The notes under the pieces: model-generated | The model's database searches: none | What the model was told of the DNA's origin: nothing | The model's input: only the letters and a program-made list of their open reading frames with translations | From: an uncultured Paracoccaceae bacterium | Lineage (GTDB): Bacteria > Pseudomonadota > Alphaproteobacteria > Rhodobacterales > Rhodobacteraceae | Direction: 5' to 3' | NCBI GenBank assembly: GCA_943787785.1 | Contig: CALSNT010000018.1 | Location: 1-64,000, forward strand | DNA: 64,000 bases | Position numbers and translations under genes: made by a program | Part shown: positions 46,128 through 55,490 of the stretch, in pieces | Position numbering within the stretch: position 1 is the first letter of the stretch | How the letters are laid out: each line of letters begins with the position of its first letter

Positions 46128-46990
46128 CGACGGCAACCCTGTGGGATGATCGCGCGTGTAAATTGGGCGAGGGTCCGCTGTGGCACCCGGAGCGCAAGCA
46201 GCTGTTCTGGTTTGATATTCTAGGGCAAAAACTGCTGACGCGAACAGACTCCGGCCCGATCGAGTGGCACTTCGACGAAATCGTCTCGGCCGCAGGGTGG
46301 GTGGATGACAGCACACTGTTGATCGCCTCGGAAACCGCCTTGTTCACCTTCGATCTGAACAGCGCCGAAAGCGAATTTATCGCTCCGCTGGAGGCCGACA
46401 CCCCCGCTACCCGATCCAACGACGGCCGCGCCGACCCCTGGGGCGGTTTCTGGATTGGCACGATGAGCAAGACCGCGGAAACGGGCGCGGGCGCGATCTA
46501 TCGCTATTACCGAGGCGAGTTGAGAAAACTGCATCCCGGCATCACCATCCCAAACGCCATCTGTTTTTCGCCCGACGGTCGCTTTGCCTATTTCGCCGAT
46601 ACGCTCACCAGGAAGATCATGCGCCAGCCGCTGTCTGGTTCAGACGGCTGGCCCACAGGAAACGCCGAAGTTTGGTTGGATCTGACGGCCGACGGGCTAC
46701 TCCCGGACGGCGCGGTCACCGATGCCGCCGGAAACCTATGGAACGCTCAATGGGGCGCCAGCCGTGTCGCCCAGTACGGTCCGGACGGAACGTTTCTGCG
46801 CGCTGTTTCGGTGCCCGCTGCCCACAGCTCCTGTCCGGCATTCGGTGGACCTGACCTGACGACCCTTTTCTGCACCACGGCGCAGGAACTCCTCAGCGCG
46901 GAAGACCTCGCCGCCAACCCCGCCCACGGCCAGACGTTCGCCGCAACGGATCAGGGACCGGGCTTGCCAGAACCCCGCGTGATCCTGTGA
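46124..46990 (+). CDS. SMP-30 family sugar lactonase
   Basis: A 288-residue six-bladed propeller lactonase. Metal ligands are seen in [10 protein letters not shown] (Glu), [30 protein letters not shown] (Asn) and [13 protein letters not shown] (Asp). In this context it would open the galactonolactone made by the sugar dehydrogenase. The start at 46124 is set by the 4-base overlap with dgoA. Confidence 0.9.
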   Translation: MTTATLWDDRACKLGEGPLWHPERKQLFWFDILGQKLLTRTDSGPIEWHFDEIVSAAGWVDDSTLLIASETALFTFDLNSAESEFIAPLEADTPATRSNDGRADPWGGFWIGTMSKTAETGAGAIYRYYRGELRKLHPGITIPNAICFSPDGRFAYFADTLTRKIMRQPLSGSDGWPTGNAEVWLDLTADGLLPDGAVTDAAGNLWNAQWGASRVAQYGPDGTFLRAVSVPAAHSSCPAFGGPDLTTLFCTTAQELLSAEDLAANPAHGQTFAATDQGPGLPEPRVIL

Positions 46991-47048
46991 TTGTCTTCTA
47001 TTTTGCACCCCCCAATTCCCAATCAATCCACTCTCGAGTCCATGAGCC

Positions 47049-48983
47049 ATGACCAACCGCACACTTGGCGTCTGCTACTATCCCGAACACTGGCCCGAAG
47101 ACATCTGGGCCGAAGACGCGCGACGCATGGCCGAGACGGGGCTGACCTGGGTTCGAATCGGCGAATTCGCATGGTCGCGGATGGAGCCGATCGAGGGGGC
47201 CTATGATTTCGACTGGCTCGACCGAGCGATCGAAGTGCTGGGCGCTGCAGGTCTGAAAGTGATCCTTGGCACGCCGACGGCGACGCCGCCGATCTGGGTC
47301 GTGGAAAAGCATCCTGATATGCTGGCCATCGACGATCAGGGGCATCCACGCAAATTCGGCTCTCGTCGCCACTATTGCTTTAGCCACTTGGGCTACCGAA
47401 CCGAATGTACGCGGATCGTGACCAAACTCGCCGAGCGCTACGGCGGCAATCCCCATATCGCCGCCTGGCAAATCGACAATGAATACGGCTGCCACCAATC
47501 GGTTCTTAGCTACTCGGAGGCTGCGCGCGCTGGTTTCCGCGATTGGTTGGCGCAGAAATACCAATCACCGGACGCGCTGAACCGCGCCTGGGGCAATGTG
47601 TTCTGGTCGATGGAGTACGGCGACTTCGCACAGGTCGACCTGCCAAACCTCACGGTCACCGAACCGAACCCGTCCCATGAGTTGGATTTCCGTCGCTATT
47701 CCTCGGATCAGGTCGTCGCGTTCAACAAGCTGCAAACTGATATCCTGCGCGCCCATACCGACGCACCGCTGATCCACAACTACATGGGGCGGGTGCTGGA
47801 GTTCGATCATTTCGACGTCGGCGCGGACCTCGATATCGCCAGTTGGGACAGCTATCCAATCGGCTTCCTGAGTGACCGAATGGACGCCGAACCGGACCAT
47901 ATTCGCAGGTTCCTGCGCCAGGGCGACCCGGATTGCCAGGCGTTCCACCATGACCTGTACCGCGCGGTTGGTGCCGTGCGCGGTGGTGGCGCAGTCCATA
48001 CCGGACGGCTGTGGGTGATGGAGCAACAGCCCGGCCCGGTGAACTGGGCGCCCCACAACCCGGCCCCCCTGCCCGGCATGCCGCGCCTTTGGGCGTGGGA
48101 GGCCTTTGCCCATGGGGCCGAGACGGTGTGCTTTTTCCGCTGGCGGCAGGTTCCGTTTGCACAGGAACAGATGCACGCGGGCTTGTTGCGCCCGGATAGC
48201 GAACCGGCCCCGGCGCTGGCCGAGGCGGCGCAGATCGCAACTGAGATTGCCGACATGCCCGAGACGGAAACCGCCTCGGCGCCAGTAGCGCTGGTGTTCG
48301 ATTATGCCTCGTCCTGGGCATGGAAAACCCAGCCGCAGGGTGCTGATTTCGAATATTTCCATTTGGCGTTGTCGACCTATCGCGCGCTGCGCCGCAATGG
48401 GTTGTCGGTGGATGTTGTTTCATCGGACATCGCTGATCTGTCGGCCTATGCGATGGTCGTCGCGCCCGGTTTGGCAACCATACCAGCCCCTCTGCTGGAC
48501 GCGTTGGGGCGCTATGAAGGTATTGCGCTGGTCGGCCCTCGCAGTAATTCCAAAACCTTCGATATGGCAATCCCGGTGCCGTTGCCGCCAGCCCTACCGG
48601 GGCTGGATACCACGGTCTCGCTGGTCGAGAGCCTGCCTCCGGGGGTCGAGGTTCCGCTGTCAGGCGGCGCGCTGATCCGATGGGTAGAACGGCTGGAAGG
48701 CAGTGCCGAGGTTGTTCTGCGCTGCGATGACGGCCATCCGGCGCTGGTTCGTTCGGGCGGGCTGCATTATCTCGCCGGTTGGCCCAACGACGCGACCTTT
48801 GCGCAGATTGTCGGCGATCTGGCGGGCGCGGCGGGGCTGGAGGCGTTTGACATGCCGCCCGGTGTACGGCGGCGCGATACCGGGTCACACCGGTTCTGGT
48901 TCAACTACAACTCTGAGGCGGTCAGCGTTGCGGGGCACAGCATCCCTGCTGCCGGGGTTCATTGGGAGCGTCGCAGTGGCTGA
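47049..48983 (+). CDS. Beta-galactosidase (GH42)
   Basis: A 644-residue enzyme. The TIM barrel contains YYPEHWPEDIWAEDARRM, IGEFAWSRMEP, WQIDNEYGC (acid/base Glu) and LWVMEQQPGPVNWAP (nucleophile Glu). A trimerisation domain (residues ~395-590) and a small beta domain follow. There is no signal peptide, so it acts on imported beta-galactosides. The mutarotase gene overlaps its end by 8 bases. Confidence 0.94.
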   Translation: MTNRTLGVCYYPEHWPEDIWAEDARRMAETGLTWVRIGEFAWSRMEPIEGAYDFDWLDRAIEVLGAAGLKVILGTPTATPPIWVVEKHPDMLAIDDQGHPRKFGSRRHYCFSHLGYRTECTRIVTKLAERYGGNPHIAAWQIDNEYGCHQSVLSYSEAARAGFRDWLAQKYQSPDALNRAWGNVFWSMEYGDFAQVDLPNLTVTEPNPSHELDFRRYSSDQVVAFNKLQTDILRAHTDAPLIHNYMGRVLEFDHFDVGADLDIASWDSYPIGFLSDRMDAEPDHIRRFLRQGDPDCQAFHHDLYRAVGAVRGGGAVHTGRLWVMEQQPGPVNWAPHNPAPLPGMPRLWAWEAFAHGAETVCFFRWRQVPFAQEQMHAGLLRPDSEPAPALAEAAQIATEIADMPETETASAPVALVFDYASSWAWKTQPQGADFEYFHLALSTYRALRRNGLSVDVVSSDIADLSAYAMVVAPGLATIPAPLLDALGRYEGIALVGPRSNSKTFDMAIPVPLPPALPGLDTTVSLVESLPPGVEVPLSGGALIRWVERLEGSAEVVLRCDDGHPALVRSGGLHYLAGWPNDATFAQIVGDLAGAAGLEAFDMPPGVRRRDTGSHRFWFNYNSEAVSVAGHSIPAAGVHWERRSG

Positions 48984-49923
48984 CAACACCCCTGCGGCAA
49001 TTGCGCTTGCGGCTGGTGACCTTCGCATCACGATATTGCCTTTGGGTGCGCGTTTGCAGAGCCTGCATCTTGAGGGGATTGCGCAGTCACTGACACTGGG
49101 GTCCGAGAATGCCACCGACTATGAAACGGCCCTGGCCTATGCCGGGCCAATTATCGGGCCGGTCGCCAATCGGATAGGCGGGGCCAGTTTTCGGATCGGG
49201 GATCAGACCTACGCCACGGATGCGAATGAGCGCAGCTCGACAACGTTGCATGGCGGCGCGGGGAACACACACGCACGCCTCTGGAGTATTGCGGATCGGG
49301 CGGATGACAGTGTCTCGCTACGGCTTGACCTGTCCGACGGGCTGGGCGGTTTTCCCGGCAACCGGGTGATCTGCGCGACCTGGCGGATCAGCGCACCCGC
49401 GACGCTGGACCTGATCCTGACAGCTACCAGTGATGCCGACACGCCGATGAACCTGGCGCACCATCCCTTTTGGTGTCTCGACCCGACCGGAGGTGACAGC
49501 CTGCGCGTTCTGGCGGACACGTATCTTCCGACTGACGCGGCGAACTTACCGACGGGCAAGATATCCCCGGTAAACGCCACGCCCTTTGATCTGCGCCTGT
49601 CGCGCGCCTTGTCCGACCCTGATCTGCCGAGCCTCGACACGAACTACTGCCTTTCAATGGAACGCACCCTGCGGCGTCGAGTTGCAACTCTGACCGGGGC
49701 GAATGGCGTGCGGATGGAGATCGAGACCACAGAGCCCGGCCTGCAGGTGTTCACTGGCTTCGACCAGCGGGCTGCTGGCAGTAACGTACCGGGCCGGTTT
49801 GTGGCATTGGAGCCGCAGAGCTGGCCGGATGCCTTAAACCACGCGAATTTCCCGCAGATTATTTTGCGTCCGGGCGAGACCTACCGACAGGAAACCCGTT
49901 ATGTCATTTCCAGGATTCGTTAA
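48976..49923 (+). CDS. Aldose 1-epimerase (galactose mutarotase family)
   Basis: A 315-residue beta-sandwich protein: ITILPLGARLQSL, GPIIGPVANRIGGASF (catalytic-site Arg), TTLHGGAGNTHARLW, and LAHHPFWCLDPTG with the active His. The C-terminal GRFVALEPQSWPDALN carries the catalytic Glu. It interconverts anomers released by the glycosidases. The start is GTG with GGGAGCG upstream, overlapping GH42. Confidence 0.9.
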   Translation: MADNTPAAIALAAGDLRITILPLGARLQSLHLEGIAQSLTLGSENATDYETALAYAGPIIGPVANRIGGASFRIGDQTYATDANERSSTTLHGGAGNTHARLWSIADRADDSVSLRLDLSDGLGGFPGNRVICATWRISAPATLDLILTATSDADTPMNLAHHPFWCLDPTGGDSLRVLADTYLPTDAANLPTGKISPVNATPFDLRLSRALSDPDLPSLDTNYCLSMERTLRRRVATLTGANGVRMEIETTEPGLQVFTGFDQRAAGSNVPGRFVALEPQSWPDALNHANFPQIILRPGETYRQETRYVISRIR

Positions 49924-49935
49924 TGGAGCAAGGTC

Positions 49936-50547
49936 ATGAAACTCTACTATGCCAAGGGTACCGCCGCGCTTCCGGTTCACATCGCGCTTGAAGAAATCGG
50001 CGCGCCATATGAGGCGAAGTTGCTAGATTTCTCAAAGGCCGAGCAGCAGAGCCCTGAGTATCTGAAGATCAACCCCAAGGGACGGGTGCCCGCGCTGGAA
50101 GTCAGCGGCGGTGTTCTGACCGAAGCGCTGGCGATCTTGACCTATCTTGCACAGCGTTTCCCGGAAGCCTCGCTCGCGCCGCTTGATCCTTTCGGTCTGG
50201 CGCGGGCGCAGGCCTTCAACGCTTACCTTGCCTCGACGGTGCACGTCGCACACGCCCACAGATTGCGTGGCGCACGTTGGGCCGATGACGCTTCCGCGCA
50301 TGAGGCAATGCGCGCCAAGGTCACCGAGAATATGACTGACTGCGCCAAGGTCATCGAAGCGCATTATTTCGACGGGCCCTGGGTTCTGGGAGAGAAATTT
50401 TCGATCTGCGATCCCTATCTGTTCACCATTGTCCGCTGGATGCCAGCCGACGGAGTGGACATGAGTGCGTTTACCAAATTGACGGCCCATACCGAGGCGA
50501 TGATGCAGCGCCCCGCCGTACAGCGGATCGTGGCACTTCATAGCTGA
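49936..50547 (+). CDS. Glutathione S-transferase family protein
   Basis: A 203-residue GST. The thioredoxin-like domain contains YYAKGTAALPVHIALEEIG and NPKGRVPALEVSGGVLTEALAIL, the cis-Pro and GSH-binding motifs; an all-helical domain follows with WVLGEKFSICDPYLF. It resembles the beta class. It lies 12 bases after the mutarotase gene, probably as a separate function, and is followed by a hairpin. Confidence 0.9.
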   Translation: MKLYYAKGTAALPVHIALEEIGAPYEAKLLDFSKAEQQSPEYLKINPKGRVPALEVSGGVLTEALAILTYLAQRFPEASLAPLDPFGLARAQAFNAYLASTVHVAHAHRLRGARWADDASAHEAMRAKVTENMTDCAKVIEAHYFDGPWVLGEKFSICDPYLFTIVRWMPADGVDMSAFTKLTAHTEAMMQRPAVQRIVALHS

Positions 50548-50598
50548 AGACGGAGCGGCGCGATGTGAAATCGCGCGGATCGTTGTTGGGGACACTGG

Positions 50599-50658
50599 CT
50601 GGAGGGGCCAGCCCCTCCAGACCTCCCCGGGATATTTGCAGTCCGATGATGGAGAAAG
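50599..50658. repeat. Dispersed intergenic element, copy 2, with hairpin
   Basis: CTGGAGGGG (50599-50607) pairs with CCCCTCCAG (50612-50620) around CCAG; then CCTCCCCGG, GATATTT and GTCCGATGATGGAGAAAG repeat the word order seen at 13951-13999. The hairpin may end the GST transcript. Function is otherwise unknown. Confidence 0.55.
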
Positions 50659-50685
50659 TGGTGCGGCGGCGTTGGCAGCGACGTT

Positions 50686-51429
50686 TCAGAACCACGCCCG
50701 GCGGATCAGGTTGAGGCCGAGCCCAAGGAATACCACCATCAGGACCGTCCGGAAGCGTTCCTGGCTGAGGCGCGCGCGTAAAGCTTCGCCTGCCGTGAAG
50801 CCGATGAGGGCTGGCAGGATCATCGCACCCGATAACAGCGCCAGCCAGCCAGTCATCAGCCCTTGCGCCACATAGCTTGCGGCCAACGGCAGGCTGCCGA
50901 GCAGGATCAGCAGGCCCGAGGCGCGCACAAACTCGTCCTTGTCAGCTTGGCGCGCGGCCAGATATATCGCCAGCGGCGGCGCCCAGACAGCGGTCAGACC
51001 GCCCATGATGCCTGCCACAAGCCCTGCGAGCGCCTGGGCGGGGCGATCCAGCCGGTCGGGCAGTTGTGGCAAAGTTACCGTCAGGTTGACCGCGACGAAG
51101 AGAAGGATGACCGCCCCGGTGATACCCATCAGCGCGCTGTCGGTCACTCGGCTGGCCAGCAGGGATGTCAGTGCGACACCGACCATCAGCACGACGATAA
51201 ACGGTGCGTAGCGGCGCAGTGCGGCGGTGGTCTGACCTGAGCGCCAGACTTGCCAGGCATTCAGGACGATCATCGGCATCAGCACGACCGCAACCGCACT
51301 TCGAGGGTCAAGGAACAGGGTTGTCAGCCCGATCGCCGCTGTCGGCAGGCCAATACCTGCGACACCTTTGATGGTCCCGGCCAAAAAATAGCCGATCGTT
51401 ACGATGATCAGAAGTGTGACGACATCCAT
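50686..51429 (-). CDS. TauE/SafE family membrane exporter
   Basis: A 247-residue protein with about eight hydrophobic helices. GYFLAGTIKGVAGIGLPTAAIGL and the later GLVAGIMGGLTAVWAPPLAIYL are the paired repeats of TauE/SafE exporters, proposed for sulfite or organosulfur anions. The substrate is inferred only. The start at 51429 is five bases after the AbrB-family stop, so both are co-transcribed. Confidence 0.85.
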   Translation of the reverse strand: MDVVTLLIIVTIGYFLAGTIKGVAGIGLPTAAIGLTTLFLDPRSAVAVVLMPMIVLNAWQVWRSGQTTAALRRYAPFIVVLMVGVALTSLLASRVTDSALMGITGAVILLFVAVNLTVTLPQLPDRLDRPAQALAGLVAGIMGGLTAVWAPPLAIYLAARQADKDEFVRASGLLILLGSLPLAASYVAQGLMTGWLALLSGAMILPALIGFTAGEALRARLSQERFRTVLMVVFLGLGLNLIRRAWF

Positions 51430-51434
51430 TGTGG

Positions 51435-52454
51435 CTACCGCATCCAGCGCGCCACCAGTGGCGCGCCGATGATGACGATGACGATACGGGCGATGTGATG
51501 TGTGACCACATAGGCGACATCGGCCCCGGCGACGATGGCCAGCAGCGCCATTTCCGCCTGCCCACCCGGTGAGAAGGCAAGGACAACCTCGGCCAACGGC
51601 GCGACGTTCAGCGCATAGGCCGCCGCGATGAACGCTGCTGAAAGGCCGGTCAGAAGCAGGCAGAACCCAAGTGCGGCGAGAACAACGCGGCGCACCTCTC
51701 CCCAGGTGATGCCGGCGTAGTGAATGCCGACCGCAAGCCCGATGAAGAATTGGGCGAGAACGATGGCTTCCGCAGGGGGGCGGTGGTGCAGAAACCCCAG
51801 AAGGCTGGCGGCGGCCGTGGCAATCAGCGGGCCGAGGATCGTTGCGCCGAACAGGCCGACCGCCTCGGCCAGTTTCCAACCGCCGATCGCGAGGGCCACC
51901 ATTAACGCAAGTTCACCTATCGGCAGATCGCGGGCTGGAACCCCGGGCGCGCCGGTCAGATCCAGCCCAAGCCACAGGGCGAGGATTGGCGGGAGGATCG
52001 ACACGACGATCAGGACGCGCGTGGCGTGGATCAGGCTCATGACGCGCGGCGAGCCTCCGGCTTCCTCACCAAATATCAGCATGTCCTGCAATCCGCCCGG
52101 CATTGCGCTGTAATAGCTGGTGGCGGGATCGAAGCCCCAAAGATGGCGAAAGTAGGGGTAGCCGACCGCGCCGATCAGAAGGATGAACGGCGGGACCAGC
52201 GCAATCGACAGCGCCCAGCCACCCAGCTGGCCCAGAACGGCGGGTGTGATCGACGCGCCGACGGCGACGCCGAGGATCGTGCGCACGGGTACGCTGATGA
52301 TCGGCAGCCCGGCGAGCGGGGCTCCGGCAAGCGCCGCGGCAAGGCAGCCGAACATCGACCCAAGTAGCCATGGCAGAGGTATGCCCAACAGCTGGAATAG
52401 CGCCACCCCGGCCCCGGCTGCCCCAAGCGCATAAAGTGTGGCGGTGCGGGGCAT
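51435..52454 (-). CDS. AbrB-family (AmoR-type) membrane protein
   Basis: A 339-residue protein with about ten helices arranged as two duplicated AbrB domains (PWLLGSMFGCLAAALAGAPL and GATILGPLIATAAAS are the repeat signatures). It was once named a putative ammonia monooxygenase regulator; a transporter role is more plausible. It forms a unit with the TauE gene and is divergent from the FAD monooxygenase. Confidence 0.85.
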   Translation of the reverse strand: MPRTATLYALGAAGAGVALFQLLGIPLPWLLGSMFGCLAAALAGAPLAGLPIISVPVRTILGVAVGASITPAVLGQLGGWALSIALVPPFILLIGAVGYPYFRHLWGFDPATSYYSAMPGGLQDMLIFGEEAGGSPRVMSLIHATRVLIVVSILPPILALWLGLDLTGAPGVPARDLPIGELALMVALAIGGWKLAEAVGLFGATILGPLIATAAASLLGFLHHRPPAEAIVLAQFFIGLAVGIHYAGITWGEVRRVVLAALGFCLLLTGLSAAFIAAAYALNVAPLAEVVLAFSPGGQAEMALLAIVAGADVAYVVTHHIARIVIVIIGAPLVARWMR

Positions 52455-52603
52455 TATTTCTCCGTCGGGTCTCGCGAGGCGTGATGCCCGACCATGTGGC
52501 GCTGTCGCCGCGAGGTCCAGCGAAATGCGTCCGCCCGCTTGTCAGCCCGAGTGCAATCGTCACTATGACAGGTTCCGGCGTTTAGGAATTGCAAAGGGCG
52601 GTA

Positions 52604-53794
52604 ATGGGCGGACATGCACTGATTGTGGGCGGATCGATTGGCGGTCTGTTGGCCGCTGCGGCATTGCGCGCGCGGGGCTGGTCCGTGGAGGTGTTCGAAC
52701 GCTCGGACGTTGAACTGGCGGGACGCGGCGCCGGGATTGTGACCCACCCGGAGCTGATCGCGGCATTGCAGGCCGTGGGTGCATCCGTCGATGACCTGGG
52801 CGTCCAGGTGAGCGAGCGGGTGGCCTTTGATCTGGCCGGGGACCGCGTCGCCGAGATGCCCTATCCGCAGATCGTCACTTCGTGGACGCGGTTGCACCAG
52901 TTGCTGCGTGCGCTGCTGCCCGATGGCGCGCATCATCTCGGACGGCATGCGCTGAGCTATGTCAGTGAAGCTGACGGGGTACGAGTATCGTTTGCCGATG
53001 GCACGACGGCGCGGGGCGATTTGCTCGTCGGAGCCGACGGGTTCCGCTCGTCCATTCGCGCGCAGATGCTGCCCGAGGTGCAACCCGCCTACGCCGGATA
53101 TGTGGTCTGGCGCGCTGTCGCGCAGGAGACGGACCTGTCTCCGGGCGTGCATCAGCGCATCTTTGCGCCCTTCGGATTTTTCCTGCCTCGTGACACGCAG
53201 ATCATTGGCTATCCGATTGCCGGGCCGGGCAACGATCTACGCCCCGGTCATCGGCAGTATAACTTTGTCTGGTATTCCGCCGTCCCGCCAGCGGCGCTGG
53301 ACGATATGCTGACGGATACTGCAGGGCATCGGCACGCGATGTCGATCCCGCCACCCCTGATACGCGCTGAGGTGCTTGAGGCAATGATGGAGGACGCCCG
53401 CACCCGGCTGTCGGCGCCGTTTGTCGACGTTCTGACACGGGGCGAGCGACCGTTTTTCACGCCGATCTACGATCACCATTCCCCCGCGATGTCCGAGGGG
53501 CGGGTGGCGCTTTTGGGGGACGCCGCTTGCGTTGCGCGGCCCCATGTTGGCATGGGCGTAACCAAGGCGGCGCTGGATGCACTGACGCTGGCGCGGTGCA
53601 TGTCCGCAGCCGATGTGGAATCGGCGCTGAAATCTTATTCCACCGAACGCGTTCCGGCGGCGCGGACCGCCCACGACCGGGGTCAGCATCTGGGCCGGTT
53701 GATATTCGACTCAGGAGGGTCCGACCTGAACCGCGACGGGCGGCACCATCCGGACATGGAAGAGATCATGCGCGATACGGCAGTTGCGATCTGA
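52604..53794 (+). CDS. FAD-dependent aromatic-ring-type monooxygenase 1
   Basis: A 396-residue flavoprotein: ALIVGGSIGGLLAAAALRARG (FAD dinucleotide fold), GADGFRSSIRAQ (DG motif) and VALLGDAACVARPHVGMGVT (GD motif). It resembles 2,6-dihydroxypyridine 3-hydroxylase and related hydroxylases. The start at 52604 is chosen because AAAGGGCGG lies before it. It is separated from the AbrB gene by a 149-base divergent gap. Confidence 0.85.
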   Translation: MGGHALIVGGSIGGLLAAAALRARGWSVEVFERSDVELAGRGAGIVTHPELIAALQAVGASVDDLGVQVSERVAFDLAGDRVAEMPYPQIVTSWTRLHQLLRALLPDGAHHLGRHALSYVSEADGVRVSFADGTTARGDLLVGADGFRSSIRAQMLPEVQPAYAGYVVWRAVAQETDLSPGVHQRIFAPFGFFLPRDTQIIGYPIAGPGNDLRPGHRQYNFVWYSAVPPAALDDMLTDTAGHRHAMSIPPPLIRAEVLEAMMEDARTRLSAPFVDVLTRGERPFFTPIYDHHSPAMSEGRVALLGDAACVARPHVGMGVTKAALDALTLARCMSAADVESALKSYSTERVPAARTAHDRGQHLGRLIFDSGGSDLNRDGRHHPDMEEIMRDTAVAI

Positions 53795-53943
53795 CGAGGA
53801 CCGGGCCGCCAGATACACAAGCCGCCGGTTCCTGACCGGAGGCGATAGCTGGAGTCCGGCCCGTCGCCATTGGACACTCGGACCGATGGCGTCTCCAATG
53901 CCAACCCCTAGGATAGTCTGGGCGAAATGACCGGGCTTGCAGC

Positions 53944-54900
53944 CTATTTGATCGCCTGCGGATTGATCGGTGAGCCTGCGGCGCCGGGGATATGGAGCGG
54001 CGGGGCAGTGAAGAAGAACTCGTAGACGCCGTCGTCGGCGCAATCGGCGGCAAGCTCTTTGAGGTAGAATATTTCTCCCATCGAGATGCCGATGGCGGGG
54101 ATCACAACCCAATGCCAGGGCTGGTAGGCCTCGTCGGTCTCGTTGGGCCGGACTTCGCAGCCCCAAGTGTCCGCACAGATCGCGGCTATATCGTGCTTTT
54201 TGATCCAATGCGCGGTCTCGAACGCCACGCCCGGCGCGTCACCACCTGCGTAACCCGTCCAATCTTGCGCCGCGAGACAGCGCTCCTGATGTCCGGTGCG
54301 GAAGATAACGAAATCCCCTTTGCGAATTTCGACGCCCTGCGCCGCTGCACAACCATCCAGATCGGCGTTGGTGATCGCATAGCCATCGTCGAGGCTGTCG
54401 ACGCCCTTCCAGCGGGCAATATCCAGCAGTACGCCGCGCCCAACCATCTTGTCGCGCACATGCTCGATCCCCAGCTGCTTGGCGCCATTCACCGTCACAT
54501 CGGTCGCCGGATAGCCGTTGTACATCTTGTCATCGAGGAAGATGTGGCACAGCGCATCCCATTGCGTGGACCCCTGGCAGGGCATGTTGATCGCATCATC
54601 GGCGTAGCGCAGGTAAGCAACGCCGTCATCGTCTTGGACCCCTGCGGCGGCATCTGTCCCGGTTGCCAGCATCTGGTGGATGAGATTCCAGCGACCACCG
54701 AACAGGCCGGACTGCAATTGCTCTTTCAGATCAAGCCCCAGCGCGAAGGTTTTGCCCTTCTTGATGAGTTTCCCGGCGTTCACGATATCCTCGGGGCTGA
54801 TGTTATTCAGCGTCCCCAATTGATCGTCATCGCCCCACCGGCCCCAGTTCGACAGCTCTTTCGCGGTGTCATAGATGTCTTGTCGTGTCAGCTTCGCCAT
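53944..54900 (-). CDS. Cyclase-family (kynurenine formamidase fold) hydrolase
   Basis: A 318-residue protein of the PF04199 type. The metal motif H-x-G-T-H-x-D-x3-H of short family members appears here as QGSTQWDALCH, with Gln at both leading His positions, matching the longer cyclase subfamily. Members hydrolyse cyclic amides, isatin or formamides, mostly with Mn or Zn. It is divergent from the OsmC gene with an operator candidate between. Confidence 0.8.
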   Translation of the reverse strand: MAKLTRQDIYDTAKELSNWGRWGDDDQLGTLNNISPEDIVNAGKLIKKGKTFALGLDLKEQLQSGLFGGRWNLIHQMLATGTDAAAGVQDDDGVAYLRYADDAINMPCQGSTQWDALCHIFLDDKMYNGYPATDVTVNGAKQLGIEHVRDKMVGRGVLLDIARWKGVDSLDDGYAITNADLDGCAAAQGVEIRKGDFVIFRTGHQERCLAAQDWTGYAGGDAPGVAFETAHWIKKHDIAAICADTWGCEVRPNETDEAYQPWHWVVIPAIGISMGEIFYLKELAADCADDGVYEFFFTAPPLHIPGAAGSPINPQAIK

Positions 54901-54969
54901 GTTCCGTCCCCCGGGGTGTGCCGTTAATTTGTCGAGTGAAAAATAGATTCATCGCTTAAGTCAATCATG

Positions 54970-54983
54970 TTATCGATCGATAA
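54970..54983. promoter_or_regulatory. TetR operator candidate A
   Basis: TTATCGATCGATAA is a perfect 14-base palindrome between the cyclase gene (minus) and OsmC gene (plus). The TCGATAAAT word on its right side recurs in the palindrome at 56975-56996. Confidence 0.6.
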
Positions 54984-55004
54984 ATGACGGCAACGAGGGC
55001 GCAT

Positions 55005-55490
55005 ATGGCCGAGACCAAGACGTTTGATGTGATTTTTGAGGGGGTGGGCACCTCGTCAGGCAAGATGCGCAACGACATCTCGGTGGAATGGCCGATGATG
55101 AAGGAAAAGTTCGAGCTTGCCACCGATGAAGGGCCGTTTCATGGCGGCGACGGGACGGCTCCGCCGCCGCTGGCGCTGTTTTGTGCGGCACTTACGGGAT
55201 GCCTGATGACGCAGATTCGCGCGTTTGCGAAGCGAATGAAGATCGACCTGAGGAACGTCACCGTGAGCACCCGGCTGCACTGGCGGGGCGAGCAGGAGGG
55301 GAACGACCCTTATGTCACGCAACCCGTGGGGTTCCACATGGACGTCGATATGGAGACGGATGCCAGCGAGGACGACCGGATGGCGCTGCTGGCAGCCGCA
55401 AAGAAGGGTTGTTTTCTGGAACAAACGTTGATGCAGGGGTTGGTTGTCGGGCATCGGTTGAAGCTGGGCGATGATTGGCGCGATGCCTGA
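55005..55490 (+). CDS. OsmC-family thiol peroxidase-like protein
   Basis: A 161-residue protein of the OsmC/Ohr fold. The two redox Cys positions are visible in CAALTGCLMTQIRAFA and AAKKGCFLEQTL. Members reduce organic hydroperoxides or handle lipoyl-linked thiols. The start at 55005 has GAGGG five bases before it; a start at 54984 lies within the operator. It overlaps the TetR gene by 20 bases. Confidence 0.87.
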   Translation: MAETKTFDVIFEGVGTSSGKMRNDISVEWPMMKEKFELATDEGPFHGGDGTAPPPLALFCAALTGCLMTQIRAFAKRMKIDLRNVTVSTRLHWRGEQEGNDPYVTQPVGFHMDVDMETDASEDDRMALLAAAKKGCFLEQTLMQGLVVGHRLKLGDDWRDA

